Assembly: GCF_002188635.1 (NCBI RefSeq)
Contig: NZ_NINX01000052.1
Span: 1 to 64,000, forward strand
Origin: Pigmentiphaga sp. NML030171
GTDB taxonomy: Bacteria > Pseudomonadota > Gammaproteobacteria > Burkholderiales > Burkholderiaceae_B
DNA length: 64,000 bases
Direction: 5' to 3'
Within the stretch, counting starts at the first letter, position 1. Every line of letters starts with the position of its first letter. Of the stretch, positions 35,638 to 44,744 are shown piece after piece. The position numbers and the translations under genes are program-made. The notes beneath the pieces were generated by a model. The model searched no databases. It had not been told where the DNA came from and was given only the letters and a program-made list of their open reading frames with translations.

Positions 35638-36677
35638 TCGATCATCTGAAACGGCTGGTTCGCGCCTCGGCCGGCGCCGCCGCGCTCGGACTGTGCCTGT
35701 CGGCGCTTCCGGCCCTGGCCGATGCCCAGCCCCGGATCAAGCTGACCTTGAACTGGAAGTACGAGGGGGCACAGGCCTGGTTCTTCCTGGCCCAGGAGCG
35801 CGGCTATTTCAAGGCCGAAGGACTGGATGTCCAGATCGACCAGGGCGAGGGGTCGGCAGCCGGCGTGCCCAAGGTCGCCGCCGGTACGTACACCGCGGCG
35901 TTCGGCGACATGAATGCGCTGATCGACTTTGCCGCGCGCCGGCCCGACGATGCGCCGGTGGCCGTCTACATGCTGTACAACGTCGCGCCGTTCACCGTGG
36001 TCGTGAAAAAAGACAGCCCCATCAAGACGCCCAAGGATTTCGAGGGCCGCACCCTGGGCGGGCCCGCCAGCGACGGCGCCCTGAAGCTGTTCCCCACGCT
36101 GGCGAAGACGGCGGGATTCGACCTGACCAAGGTCAAGATCAACAACATGGCGCCCAACCTGCGCGAGCAGATGCTGTTGCGCGACCAGGTCGACGGCGTG
36201 TTCGGCTACGTGAACACCGTTTGGTTCGCCGCCAAGCTGAGCGGCATGGATCCCGAGAAGGACCTGCGCTTCATCAAGTACGCCGACTACGGCCTGGACC
36301 TGTACTCCAACACCATCATGTTCTCGCGCAAGTTCGCCAGGGAGAACCCCGAGGCGGTCAAGGGTTTCCTGCGCGCGCTCAACAAGGCGATCAAGGACGT
36401 CGTGGCCGATCCCGACGCCGGCATCGCCGCGGTGCTCAAGCGCGAACCGCTGCTCAAGGCCGAGCTGGAGAAAGAGAAGCTCCTGTCGACCATGAAGCGC
36501 GACATGAGCCACCCCGAGATTGCCAGGATCGGGCTCGGCGACGTGGACGATGCCCGCCTGAAGCGGGCCATCGATCTCGTGGTGCAGGCCAACCAGCTGG
36601 GCAGCACGCCCGCCGTATCAGCGGTGTTCGACCGCGGCTTTCTGCCGGCGCGTGCCGAGCGGCCCACGCATTTCTGA
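35634..36677 (+). CDS. NMT1/THI5-type ABC substrate-binding protein, second paralogue
   Basis: 347 residues with a signal peptide (ending ALADA) and 'IKLTLNWKYEGAQAWFFLAQERGYFKAEGLDVQIDQGEGSAAGV'. It aligns throughout with the protein at 31286-32320, sharing 'NMAPNL-EQMLLR', 'DNGLDLYSN'-type and 'IGLGDV' blocks, so the two arose by duplication. It belongs to the transcript that ends with the ABC ATPase and permease. Confidence 0.87.
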   Translation: MIDHLKRLVRASAGAAALGLCLSALPALADAQPRIKLTLNWKYEGAQAWFFLAQERGYFKAEGLDVQIDQGEGSAAGVPKVAAGTYTAAFGDMNALIDFAARRPDDAPVAVYMLYNVAPFTVVVKKDSPIKTPKDFEGRTLGGPASDGALKLFPTLAKTAGFDLTKVKINNMAPNLREQMLLRDQVDGVFGYVNTVWFAAKLSGMDPEKDLRFIKYADYGLDLYSNTIMFSRKFARENPEAVKGFLRALNKAIKDVVADPDAGIAAVLKREPLLKAELEKEKLLSTMKRDMSHPEIARIGLGDVDDARLKRAIDLVVQANQLGSTPAVSAVFDRGFLPARAERPTHF

Positions 36678-36746
36678 ACCCCCGCACCGCCGGCGACGGC
36701 AGGCGCGGCGGGATCGAGTACTACCGCATTGAACGAGAGATAAGAC

Positions 36747-37538
36747 ATGGAATTGCAGCTGAAAGACAAAGTGGCCGTCATCACCGGCCCCGCCAAGGGC
36801 ATGGGCCGGGCGATCACCCTTGCCTTCGCCCGTGAAGGGTGTGCGCTGGTGCTGGCCGGGCGGGATGTCGTCGCCATCGAGCCGGTCGCCGCCGAGGCGC
36901 GCGCGCTGGGCGTGCGCGCCAAGGTGATCCGGTGCGACCTGATCGACGCCGGCCAGACCGAGGCCCTGGGGCGGGAAGCCGAAGCGGCCTTCGGCCGGGT
37001 CGACATCCTGGTCAACGTGGCCGGCGGCTCGGGCCCGATCGGCAAGACGGGCTGGGAGACCACCGCCGAGGAGTTCGACGAGATCGTCGGCCTCAACATG
37101 AAAGGCTGCTTCAACACCATGCATGCCGTGCTACCCGGCATGATCGCCCGGCGCTACGGCAAGATCGTCAACGTCGGCGGCACGTTCGGCATGCGCGGGC
37201 GCGCCGGTCGCATGGCGTACTCCGCCTCGAAATGGGGCCTGCGCGGCATTACCAAGAGCTTTGCCCTGGAGGCCGGCCCGCACAACGTCAACGTCAATTG
37301 CGTTGCCCCGGGCATGGTCGACGGCCCCCGCTTTCGCGAGAAGGTCTGCGCGGACATGGCGCGCAAGCACGGCATCCCGCTGGAAGAGGCCATGGCGCGC
37401 CATGCCGCCGACTATGCGCTGCGCCGCGTTTCCACCGACGAGGACGTGGCCATGGCCTGCCTCTTCCTTGCCAGCGACGCGTCGCGCCAGATCACCGGCG
37501 TCGATCTGCCGGTCGACGGCGGCTGGGCCGCACTGTAA
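36747..37538 (+). CDS. Short-chain dehydrogenase/reductase with altered active site
   Basis: 263 residues. Cofactor site TGPAKGMG at 13-20, Asn117, Tyr158 and Lys162 (YSASK) are present. The position 13 residues before the tyrosine, normally the catalytic Ser, is Gly145 followed by Thr146 ('VNVGGTFG'). Thr146 might substitute, or activity may be changed. It is the third gene of the ring-hydrolase operon, where an oxidoreductase acting on a ring-cleavage product would fit. The C-terminal 'GVDLPVDGGW' is standard for classical SDRs. Confidence 0.85.
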   Translation: MELQLKDKVAVITGPAKGMGRAITLAFAREGCALVLAGRDVVAIEPVAAEARALGVRAKVIRCDLIDAGQTEALGREAEAAFGRVDILVNVAGGSGPIGKTGWETTAEEFDEIVGLNMKGCFNTMHAVLPGMIARRYGKIVNVGGTFGMRGRAGRMAYSASKWGLRGITKSFALEAGPHNVNVNCVAPGMVDGPRFREKVCADMARKHGIPLEEAMARHAADYALRRVSTDEDVAMACLFLASDASRQITGVDLPVDGGWAAL

Positions 37539-37549
37539 GGAGAAGACAC

Positions 37550-39007
37550 ATGAGCCAGGTAGATCTCCTCATCCGGGGCGGCAGGATCGTGTCGCCCGAC
37601 CAGATCATCGAGGCGTCGGTCGCCATCGACGGCGGCCGGATCGTCGCCGTCGGCCATGACGACATGATGCCTTCCGCGCGAGAGACGCTGCAGGCCGACG
37701 GCCTGTACCTGTTGCCGGGCGCGATCGACAGCCACGTGCATTTCCGCGATCCAGGGTATCCCAACAAGGAAACGTGGAAGAGCGGGTCGGCCGCAGCAGC
37801 CTGCGGCGGTGTCACCACCGTGTTCGAGATGCCCAACACCAACCCCGCCACCGGCACGGTCGAGGCGCTGCGCATCAAGCAGAAGGCGGCGGAATCGTCC
37901 TATGTGGACTACGGCATCCATGGCCTCCTGGGCGATGACACCATAGACAGGCTGGAAGAATTGCTGGATGCGGGCGTGACCAGCTTCAAGGCCTTCGTCG
38001 GCAACACCTTCGGCAACTTGCCCGCGCCCACCGACGGCGCGCTGCTGGAGGGGTTCGAGAAACTGGCGCCCCTGGGCATACGCACGGTCGTGCATGCCGA
38101 GAACTCGTCCATCATGGCGCGCCGCCAGCAGCGCATGGAAGAGGCGGGACGCATCGACGCCATGGCCCATCTTGCCTCCCGTCCCGCCGTATGCGAGATC
38201 GAGGCCATCGGCCGGGTATTGACCCTGGCCGAATGGACCGGGGCCCGCGTGCACATCGCCCACCACAGTTCACGCGATTCGCTGTTCCTGCTGCGCGACG
38301 CCAAGCGGCGCGGCGTGGACGTCACGGTCGAGACCTGCCCGCAGTACCTGCTGCTGAACATCGGCGACATGACGCGCCTGGGCGGCATCCTGCGCCTGAA
38401 CCCGCCCATACGGGAAGCCCATCACAACCAGCCGCTGTGGGATGCCTTGGTGGAAGGCGTGATCGACATGATCGCCACCGACCACGCCCCGCACACGCCG
38501 GAAGAAAAAAGCCGGCCGAATATCTGGCAATGCGACTGCGGCTTTCCCGGGGTGGAAACGCAGATGCCGCTGATGCTGACCGAGATCACCCGCGGGCGGG
38601 CAAGCCTGATGGACTATGTGCGCTGGAGCTCGGTCAACCCGGCCAAGGCCTGGGGCCTGTATGGCACGAAAGGCGTGATCGCCGCCGGCGCGCATGCGGA
38701 CATCGCCATCGTGGACCTGGCGCGCGAAGGCGTCCTGTCGGAAGGCAAGCTGCACAGCGTCAGCAAGATCTCGCCATGGAACGGCCGCGTCGTGAAGGGG
38801 TATCCGCTGCATACCCTGGTGCGCGGCCGCTTCGTCATGCGCGACGGCCGGCTGGTCGAGGAGGCCGCCGGGTGGGGACAGTCGGTCAAGGGCGTGCAGC
38901 GCATGCCGGCTTCCAGGCCCCGCAACGTCGAGAGCTACACGTCGAACATCCTGGAGACGCCGGCGGGTGTCCCGCCCACGGCGGCACCCAGCCGGGAGGC
39001 CACATGA
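37550..39007 (+). CDS. Allantoinase/dihydroorotase-like cyclic amidohydrolase
   Basis: 485 residues behind an AAGGAG site. The binuclear metal site is complete: His62 and His64 ('DSHVHFRDPG'), the carboxylated Lys147 ('TSFKAFVG'), His182 ('VVHAEN'), a His in 'VHIAHHS' (235-239) and Asp311 ('IATDHAPH'). This is the AllB/dihydroorotase/dihydropyrimidinase group, which opens cyclic amides. A C-terminal extension after 'VMRDGRLVEEA' is about 40 residues longer than usual. It overlaps the next gene by ATGA. Substrate: a hydantoin, pyrimidine or similar ring. Confidence 0.83.
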   Translation: MSQVDLLIRGGRIVSPDQIIEASVAIDGGRIVAVGHDDMMPSARETLQADGLYLLPGAIDSHVHFRDPGYPNKETWKSGSAAAACGGVTTVFEMPNTNPATGTVEALRIKQKAAESSYVDYGIHGLLGDDTIDRLEELLDAGVTSFKAFVGNTFGNLPAPTDGALLEGFEKLAPLGIRTVVHAENSSIMARRQQRMEEAGRIDAMAHLASRPAVCEIEAIGRVLTLAEWTGARVHIAHHSSRDSLFLLRDAKRRGVDVTVETCPQYLLLNIGDMTRLGGILRLNPPIREAHHNQPLWDALVEGVIDMIATDHAPHTPEEKSRPNIWQCDCGFPGVETQMPLMLTEITRGRASLMDYVRWSSVNPAKAWGLYGTKGVIAAGAHADIAIVDLAREGVLSEGKLHSVSKISPWNGRVVKGYPLHTLVRGRFVMRDGRLVEEAAGWGQSVKGVQRMPASRPRNVESYTSNILETPAGVPPTAAPSREAT

Positions 39008-40035
39008 CCGGGACAGCAGAAGCCGCGGGCCGCCGGGCGCAGGTCGTGGGCGTGCATCGCGTATCCTGCCGCGGGCCGGGCGACCTGTCCGGAGTCGGGA
39101 CGCTGGTGGACACGGGCGAACTGGATCCGCGCCACGTCTTGGCGGTCATGGGCAAGACCGAAGGCGTGTTGTCGCCGCATTTCACCGTATTCACGCGCCG
39201 TTTCGCCGCGGCTGCGGACGCGCCGCCGGCGGGCAAGCGGCTGGTGGTGGGCGTTGCGCACACGCGCGATTTCGCGCCCGAGGAAATCGGCCGCGCGGCG
39301 CAGATCGACGCCACGGCCGAGGCCGTGAAGGCCGCCATGGCCGACGCCGGCATCGTGTCGGCGGCCGACGTGCATTTCGTGCAGGTCAAGTGTCCGCTAT
39401 TGACCTCGGCCAAGGTGAACGATGCGTTGTCGCGCTCGGCAGATCCGGTCACGCGCGACACCTACGAGTCCATGGGCTACTCGCGCGGCGCCTCGGCGCT
39501 GGGCGTGGCGGTGGCGACCGGCGAGATCGCGCGCGAACGCGTCGGCGATGACTCGGTGCTGGACGACTGGTCGCTGTGGTCGGCCCGCGCATCGGTGTCG
39601 GCCGGCATCGAACTCGAGGGCAACGTGGTGATCGTCCTGGGCGAGGCCCAGGGCAGCCTGTCGCCCTATCGCATGGCGCACACGCTGATGCGGGACGCCG
39701 TGGACGCCGCGAGCGTGCGCGCCATGCTGCGCGAGTCCTTCGGCCTGGATCCCGACCGCGATGCCGAGGCGCTCGGCCAGCGGCTGGTGAACCTGCTCGC
39801 CAAGGCCGAGGCCAGTCCCGACGGCGGCGTGCGGGGGCAGCGCCACACCATGCTCAATGATTCCGACATCAACGCCACCCGCCATGCGCGCGCGGCGGTC
39901 GGCGGCGTGCTGGCATCGGTAGCCGGCCATACCGCGCTGTACGTGTCCGGCGGCGCCGAGCATCAAGGTCCACCCGGCGGCGGGCCGGTGGCCGCCATCC
40001 TGCGCATCGACGCGCCGTCTCTCCTCAGGGAATGA
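39004..40035 (+). CDS. Ring-opening amidohydrolase (cyanuric acid amidohydrolase/barbiturase family)
   Basis: 343 residues of the AtzD/TrzD/barbiturase family, a fold of three repeated domains with Ser-Lys pairs. The lysines are visible as Lys51 ('AVMGKTEG'), Lys129 ('VQVKCPLLT') and Lys267 ('LLAKAEASP'). The C-terminal 'RHTMLNDSDINATRHARA' and 'YVSGGAEHQGPPGGGP' (Ser315) are diagnostic. Such enzymes hydrolyse cyanuric acid to carboxybiuret or barbiturate to ureidomalonate; the two cannot be separated by eye. It is coupled to the allantoinase-like gene and followed by the ABC ATPase. Confidence 0.87.
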   Translation: MTGTAEAAGRRAQVVGVHRVSCRGPGDLSGVGTLVDTGELDPRHVLAVMGKTEGVLSPHFTVFTRRFAAAADAPPAGKRLVVGVAHTRDFAPEEIGRAAQIDATAEAVKAAMADAGIVSAADVHFVQVKCPLLTSAKVNDALSRSADPVTRDTYESMGYSRGASALGVAVATGEIARERVGDDSVLDDWSLWSARASVSAGIELEGNVVIVLGEAQGSLSPYRMAHTLMRDAVDAASVRAMLRESFGLDPDRDAEALGQRLVNLLAKAEASPDGGVRGQRHTMLNDSDINATRHARAAVGGVLASVAGHTALYVSGGAEHQGPPGGGPVAAILRIDAPSLLRE

Positions 40036-40039
40036 CTCC

Positions 40040-40903
40040 ATGACCCGATCCTTCATCGAACTGGCGGACGTGACGCTGCGCTACGGCGGCGGCACGCTGG
40101 CGCTGGACCACACCGACCTGGACATCGATCAGGGCGACTTCGTCGCGCTGGTCGGCCCCAGCGGCTGCGGCAAATCCACCATCCTGAAACTGGTGGCGGG
40201 GCTGCTCAATCCCAGTTCCGGCGGCGTCATCGTCGGCGGGCGCGAGGCCGGCGCCAAGGGCGGCGGACCGGTCGATCCGCATACGCCGCGCGTACGCATC
40301 GGCCTGGCGTTCCAGAACCCCACCATGCTGCCCTGGCTGACCATCCGCGAGAACGTCATGATCCCGCTCAAGATCGTCCAGCCGTTCCGCGCCGACTACG
40401 CCCGCAAGAAGCGGGGCGAGTTCGCCGAGCGGGCCGAGGCACTGCTGGAACAGGTGGGCCTGAAAGGCTTCGGCGACAAGCGCCCATGGCAATTGTCCGG
40501 GGGCATGCTGCAGCGGGCGTCGCTGTGCCGCGCGCTGGTGCATGACCCGCAACTGCTGCTGCTGGACGAGCCGTTCGGCGCGCTGGACCAGTTCACCCGG
40601 GAAGAACTGTGGGCCATCATGCAGGAGCTGTGGATCGCCAAGCGGCCGACGGTGCTGCTGGTGACGCACGACCTGCGCGAATCCGCCTACCTGGCCAATC
40701 GCATCTGCGTGATGAGCTCGCGCCCCGGCCGCATCCTCGAGGACCGGGAGGTCGGTTTCCCGCGCCCGCGCACGCTGGAGGACAGCTACGCGCCGGAATT
40801 CGCCACCCTGGTCCAGGAACTGCGCATGCGCATCGCCCATGCGCGCACGGAGAGCGATACCGCTCCCGCCGAGATCGAACCGCTCGCAAGGAGAGTCGCA
40901 TGA
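40040..40903 (+). CDS. SsuB/TauB-type ABC ATPase
   Basis: 287 residues with Walker A GPSGCGKST at 39-47, signature LSGGML followed by QRASLCRAL, Walker B 'LLLLDEPFGALD' and the 'VLLVTHDLRESAYLANRI' H-loop. It energises the importer served by one or both NMT1-type receptors of the cluster. It overlaps the permease gene by ATGA. Confidence 0.9.
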   Translation: MTRSFIELADVTLRYGGGTLALDHTDLDIDQGDFVALVGPSGCGKSTILKLVAGLLNPSSGGVIVGGREAGAKGGGPVDPHTPRVRIGLAFQNPTMLPWLTIRENVMIPLKIVQPFRADYARKKRGEFAERAEALLEQVGLKGFGDKRPWQLSGGMLQRASLCRALVHDPQLLLLDEPFGALDQFTREELWAIMQELWIAKRPTVLLVTHDLRESAYLANRICVMSSRPGRILEDREVGFPRPRTLEDSYAPEFATLVQELRMRIAHARTESDTAPAEIEPLARRVA

Positions 40904-41697
40904 GCGATGAGAAAAAGCCGCTGCTTTCGCCCAAGACGAAGCGCTACATCCTGTCCGTCCTGGCACTGGCCGGTTTCTTCCTGCTATGGGAGGTAATCTG
41001 CCTGGCAACGGGCGTGTCCGACCTGGTCCTGCCGCGCCCCAGCCAGATCGCCGCCGTGCTGGTGGAGAAGATGCCGCTGCTCTGGCCGCATACCGTGCAG
41101 ACGCTGTACACGACCGTGACCGGGTTCGTGCTCGGCGTGCTGGTGGGCATCGTGCTGGGCATGATCATCGGCTCCTCGCGCCTGGCCTACGACGTGGCCT
41201 ATCCGCTGCTGGTCGGCTTCTCCAGCATTCCCAAGGTGGCCGTGGTACCGATCTTCGTCGTCTGGTTCGGCGCCGGCACGATGCCCGCGATCCTGACCTC
41301 GCTCGTCATCAGCATCTTCCCGGTCGTGGTCAACGTGGCCACGGGCCTCGCCAATACCGAGCCCGAACTGGAGGACGTCCTGAAAGTGCTGGGTGCCAGC
41401 AAGCGCGACGTGCTTTGGAACGTAGGTCTGCCGCGCGCGCTGCCCTATCTGTTCGCATCCCTGAAGATCGCCATCACGCTTTCGTTCGTTGGCACCGTGC
41501 TGTCCGAGACCGTCGCCGCCAACAAGGGCATCGGCAACGTGATGATGATCGCAAGCGGCAACTTCGACGTGCCGCTGGTGTTCGCCGGCCTGTTCATCCT
41601 GGCGGTGCTGGGCGTCGCGCTGTATGCGGTCTCGGCCCTGATCGAAGTCAGGCTGACAGGGTGGGCGCAGCGCAAGAACGACATGGCCATGGCGTGA
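40900..41697 (+). CDS. SsuC/TauC-type ABC permease
   Basis: 265 residues with six predicted membrane helices and the coupling motif 'EPELEDVLKVLGASKRDVLWNVGLPRALPYL' (EAA loop). It is the last gene of the operon that starts at 34798, and the CRISPR leader region follows within 240 nt. Ligand as for the receptors: inferred to be a nitrogen heterocycle. Confidence 0.9.
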   Translation: MSDEKKPLLSPKTKRYILSVLALAGFFLLWEVICLATGVSDLVLPRPSQIAAVLVEKMPLLWPHTVQTLYTTVTGFVLGVLVGIVLGMIIGSSRLAYDVAYPLLVGFSSIPKVAVVPIFVVWFGAGTMPAILTSLVISIFPVVVNVATGLANTEPELEDVLKVLGASKRDVLWNVGLPRALPYLFASLKIAITLSFVGTVLSETVAANKGIGNVMMIASGNFDVPLVFAGLFILAVLGVALYAVSALIEVRLTGWAQRKNDMAMA

Positions 41698-41934
41698 TGC
41701 GGCCGGAGATTAGACGTCTCATGAGCACCACGGCTGGAGTTGGGCGTCATCAACCGCCGGTTGCATGATCGAGGAAAAAGCCGCCTTGAGTTAAGGATGT
41801 GAGCGGGCTGTGCTTGCGGATGGAGCCTGGGTTCTCATTCCATATGGGACGTCCAGAGCTCGCATTTGTTGCGGCTGGGAGCTGATTGGCTATGATGGCT
41901 TGGGGACGATTTTTTTATTTTTCAGCTGGGTCTG
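41698..41934. other. Intergenic stretch before the first CRISPR leader
   Basis: No gene, hairpin or repeat recognised. GC content falls towards the right, leading into the AT-rich leader. With the leader it separates the last catabolic gene from array 1 by 306 nt. Confidence 0.4.
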
Positions 41935-42003
41935 GTTCTTTAAAAAATTGGTGGATTTAAAGAGGCCGATTTTCTCTTTTTAAAACAAATGCTTATGTTT
42001 GGT
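41935..42003 (+). promoter_or_regulatory. CRISPR leader 1
   Basis: AT-rich stretch with TTCTTTAAA, TTGGTGG, CCGATTTT, CTTTTTAAAACAA and TTATGTTTGG in that order, ending at the first repeat. The same ordered blocks precede array 2 (45488-45560). This marks the left end of array 1 as the leader end and the + strand as the transcribed strand. Confidence 0.75.
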
Positions 42004-43926
42004 GTGTTCCCCGCGGGAGCGGGGATGAACCGCGACAGGAATGGGTTGACCTTGCTATGAAGGGGTGTTCCCCGCGGGAGCGGGGATGAACCGAATTCGC
42101 CCCTTTATTTTACCGGAAAAACAACGTGTTCCCCGCGGGAGCGGGGATGAACCGCGCAACTTCAGGCCTTCGAACTTCAGCCAGAGGTGTTCCCCGCGGG
42201 AGCGGGGATGAACCGATCAACACGGAGCCGATGACGATAGCGGAGCTGTGTTCCCCGCGGGAGCGGGGATGAACCGACCTCGCGCCTACCCTCGGCAACC
42301 ATCGTGGCGTGTTCCCCGCGGGAGCGGGGATGAACCGCCCGTCAATCGGGCAGTGAACGGAGCAGCCCGGTGTTCCCCGCGGGAGCGGGGATGAACCGCC
42401 AACACCGAAAACCTACGGGCCAACACCGAGGTGTTCCCCGCGGGAGCGGGGATGAACCGTCAGCGGAACTGGATCGACGCTTGCCATGGTGGTGTTCCCC
42501 GCGGGAGCGGGGATGAACCGGGTGGTATCGCTTTCACGATCGCGGACGGCGCGTGTTCCCCGCGGGAGCGGGGATGAACCGTATTATTTACGGTAATTGT
42601 TCCGGCCGCGAGAGGTGTTCCCCGCGGGAGCGGGGATGAACCGCCCTATCAACAGCTATCACGGCCGTGGCGGCTGTGTTCCCCGCGGGAGCGGGGATGA
42701 ACCGCCAAGCCGGCACGGCCTCGGGTGCCTTGCAGAGTGTTCCCCGCGGGAGCGGGGATGAACCGATGTCCACCCAGGTCATGGCATATTTCTGCAAGTG
42801 TTCCCCGCGGGAGCGGGGATGAACCGATAAACGAACAATATGAATGTAGTCATACCTTGTGTTCCCCGCGGGAGCGGGGATGAACCGTACGATCCGGTCG
42901 ACACAACCCGGGTCTGGCGGTGTTCCCCGCGGGAGCGGGGATGAACCGTGCTCTGCGTCTGGTATCGGCCGGACGGGAGCGTGTTCCCCGCGGGAGCGGG
43001 GATGAACCGCCCCATTCATTGCGAACATCAACCGGGGCCGGGTGTTCCCCGCGGGAGCGGGGATGAACCGATGTTTTCTATAGCCTCGACAAGGGATGGA
43101 CAGTGTTCCCCGCGGGAGCGGGGATGAACCGTTCGTCCCAATGGATTTTGTGGGCGACATCGTGTGTTCCCCGCGGGAGCGGGGATGAACCGCGATTTGC
43201 AGGGTGAGGCCCGGTTTACCGGGTAGTGTTCCCCGCGGGAGCGGGGATGAACCGTTCAGCCAGGACAACCACATGGCCGCGAGCCTGTGTTCCCCGCGGG
43301 AGCGGGGATGAACCGTGGTCAACCAGCTCAGGTCGTTTGACCATGCCGTGTTCCCCGCGGGAGCGGGGATGAACCGCTGAACGAAGGGCGGCTGCCGAAA
43401 CTGTCCACCGTGTTCCCCGCGGGAGCGGGGATGAACCGGCCTACCTGCTCGACATGCAGAGCGCCCGGGAGTGTTCCCCGCGGGAGCGGGGATGAACCGT
43501 CCAGGCCAAGGCCGCCCGCCAGGGATATGCGGTGTTCCCCGCGGGAGCGGGGATGAACCGCCGCCACGCTGTGCATGCTGGAACGCCTGCAGGTGTTCCC
43601 CGCGGGAGCGGGGATGAACCAAGAGAATTGCTGGCGTCGAGCGACAGGTCAAGGTGTTCCCCGCGGGAGCGGGGATGAACCGCTCACGGCGAGCTCTTCC
43701 GCGGCGTTCACCCAGTGTTCCCCGCGGGAGCGGGGATGAACCGGCAAGGTGGTGAGCATCACCATCACGGACCCCGTGTTCCCCGCGGGAGCGGGGATGA
43801 ACCGGCGCTGAATTCGACGCTGGGCAAGATGGCCGCGTGTTCCCCGCGGGAGCGGGGATGAACCGGAGTTCGGCGACGAGTTCGACCGCTCCGTACAGTG
43901 TTCCCCGCGGGAGCGGGGATGAATCG
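42004..43926 (+). CRISPR. Type I-E CRISPR array 1: 32 repeats, 31 spacers
   Basis: 29-nt repeats begin GTGTTCCCCGCGGGAGCG and end GGGGATGAACCG, containing the stem CCCCGC-GGGA-GCGGGG typical of subtype I-E. I located repeat starts from 42004 to 43898: 28 spacings are 61 nt (32-nt spacers) and three are 62 (33-nt spacers). Repeats are identical except number 27, whose last base is A, and the final one, which ends AATCG. The decayed right end and the leader on the left agree on orientation. The Cas6e-type hairpin loop is a GNRA tetraloop. No spacer duplicates were noticed. Confidence 0.97.
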
Positions 43927-44039
43927 GTCGGCTAGATGGGAAGCGTGGTGTAATCAAACACGCAACTGAGCGGCTTCGCGACACCAGAAGTGCCGCCAGC
44001 ATCTGCGAGCCAAACGAAGTGAGCGGCGTAACTGCCGAG

Positions 44040-44103
44040 CCGGCCTCCGTCTTGTCGGGAACTACAATATAAGTGCCCTCGCAATGAATCCTGGAGGACG
44101 ACC
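44040..44103 (+). promoter_or_regulatory. Probable promoter of mntA-hepT
   Basis: TTGTCG followed by TATAAG just upstream of the start, and a GGAGG ribosome site at 44092-44096. Spacing between the two boxes is somewhat short, so the exact hexamers are uncertain. Between array 1 and this point (43927-44040) nothing else is recognised. Confidence 0.45.
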
Positions 44104-44394
44104 ATGCGACCATCCGAAATTCTTGCATTGAAACGAAGCGCGGTACGCGAAGCGGCAGCTCGTTTCAAGACAGCGAATCCACGTGTCTTTGGTTCGGTTC
44201 TACACGGTACCGATCAGGACGGTAGCGATCTTGACATCTTGGTCGATGCTCTGCCCGGCGCTACATTGTTCGACCTCGGCGGCCTCCAGGACGAATTGGA
44301 AACGCTGCTTGGGGTGCATGTCGACTTGCTTACCCCGGGCGATTTGCCCATGAAATTTCGGGCCAAGGTTCTTGCGGAAGCCCAACCCGTATGA
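44104..44394 (+). CDS. mntA: MntA-type antitoxin (minimal nucleotidyltransferase)
   Basis: 96 residues. The catalytic pattern GSX10DXD is complete: Gly30-Ser31 and Asp42-x-Asp44 ('VFGSVLHG', 'SDLDILVD'). MntA enzymes neutralise their HEPN partner HepT by adding AMP units to a tyrosine. It is coupled to hepT by ATGA. Base composition is lower in GC than the flanking catabolic genes, fitting acquisition. The pair lies exactly where the interference genes of the CRISPR-Cas operon would be expected. Confidence 0.9.
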   Translation: MRPSEILALKRSAVREAAARFKTANPRVFGSVLHGTDQDGSDLDILVDALPGATLFDLGGLQDELETLLGVHVDLLTPGDLPMKFRAKVLAEAQPV

Positions 44395-44744
44395 ATCGCC
44401 TTCCTGACTATCTCGATCACATGCACCAAGCCGCCGTCAATGCGTGCGCCTTCACCGAGGGCATGTCCAAAGACGAGTTCCTGACGGACCGGCGGACGCA
44501 GCAGGCGGTTGTAATGAGCCTCATCATCATCGGAGAGGCTGTTACGAAAATCATAGATCACCATGCCAGCTTTGCCGCAGCCCATCCCGAGGTGCCTTGG
44601 CGCAATATGCGTGCGATGCGTAATCGCATGGCTCATGGCTACTTTGATATCGATCTCGGCATTGTGTGGGACACTGTGAAGCTGGCCTTGCCCACACTAC
44701 TGCTGCAGCTAGGAAATCTGCGCGACGAAGCTGGCGGACAATGA
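44391..44744 (+). CDS. hepT: HepT-type HEPN RNase toxin
   Basis: 117 residues of the HepT-like (DUF86) family. The RNase motif RX4HXY is intact: Arg77, His82, Tyr84 ('RNRMAHGY'). The toxin cleaves RNA; the tyrosine is the site modified by MntA. All key residues of both partners are present, so the module looks functional. The next 220 nt (44745-44964) hold no recognised gene before the cas1 remnant. Confidence 0.9.
   Translation: MNRLPDYLDHMHQAAVNACAFTEGMSKDEFLTDRRTQQAVVMSLIIIGEAVTKIIDHHASFAAAHPEVPWRNMRAMRNRMAHGYFDIDLGIVWDTVKLALPTLLLQLGNLRDEAGGQ

Noticed and set aside
42588-43652. Long open frames running through the CRISPR arrays, giving repeated 'VHPRSRGEH' and 'GSSPLPRGT' peptides
   Set aside because: They are translations of the 29-nt repeats and 32-nt spacers. 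Periodicity and leader structure show CRISPR arrays, not proteins.
42004-43926. Array 1 as an inverted or independent subtype different from array 2
   Set aside because: Leader, repeat orientation and repeat sequence agree with array 2 apart from two positions; both are subtype I-E.
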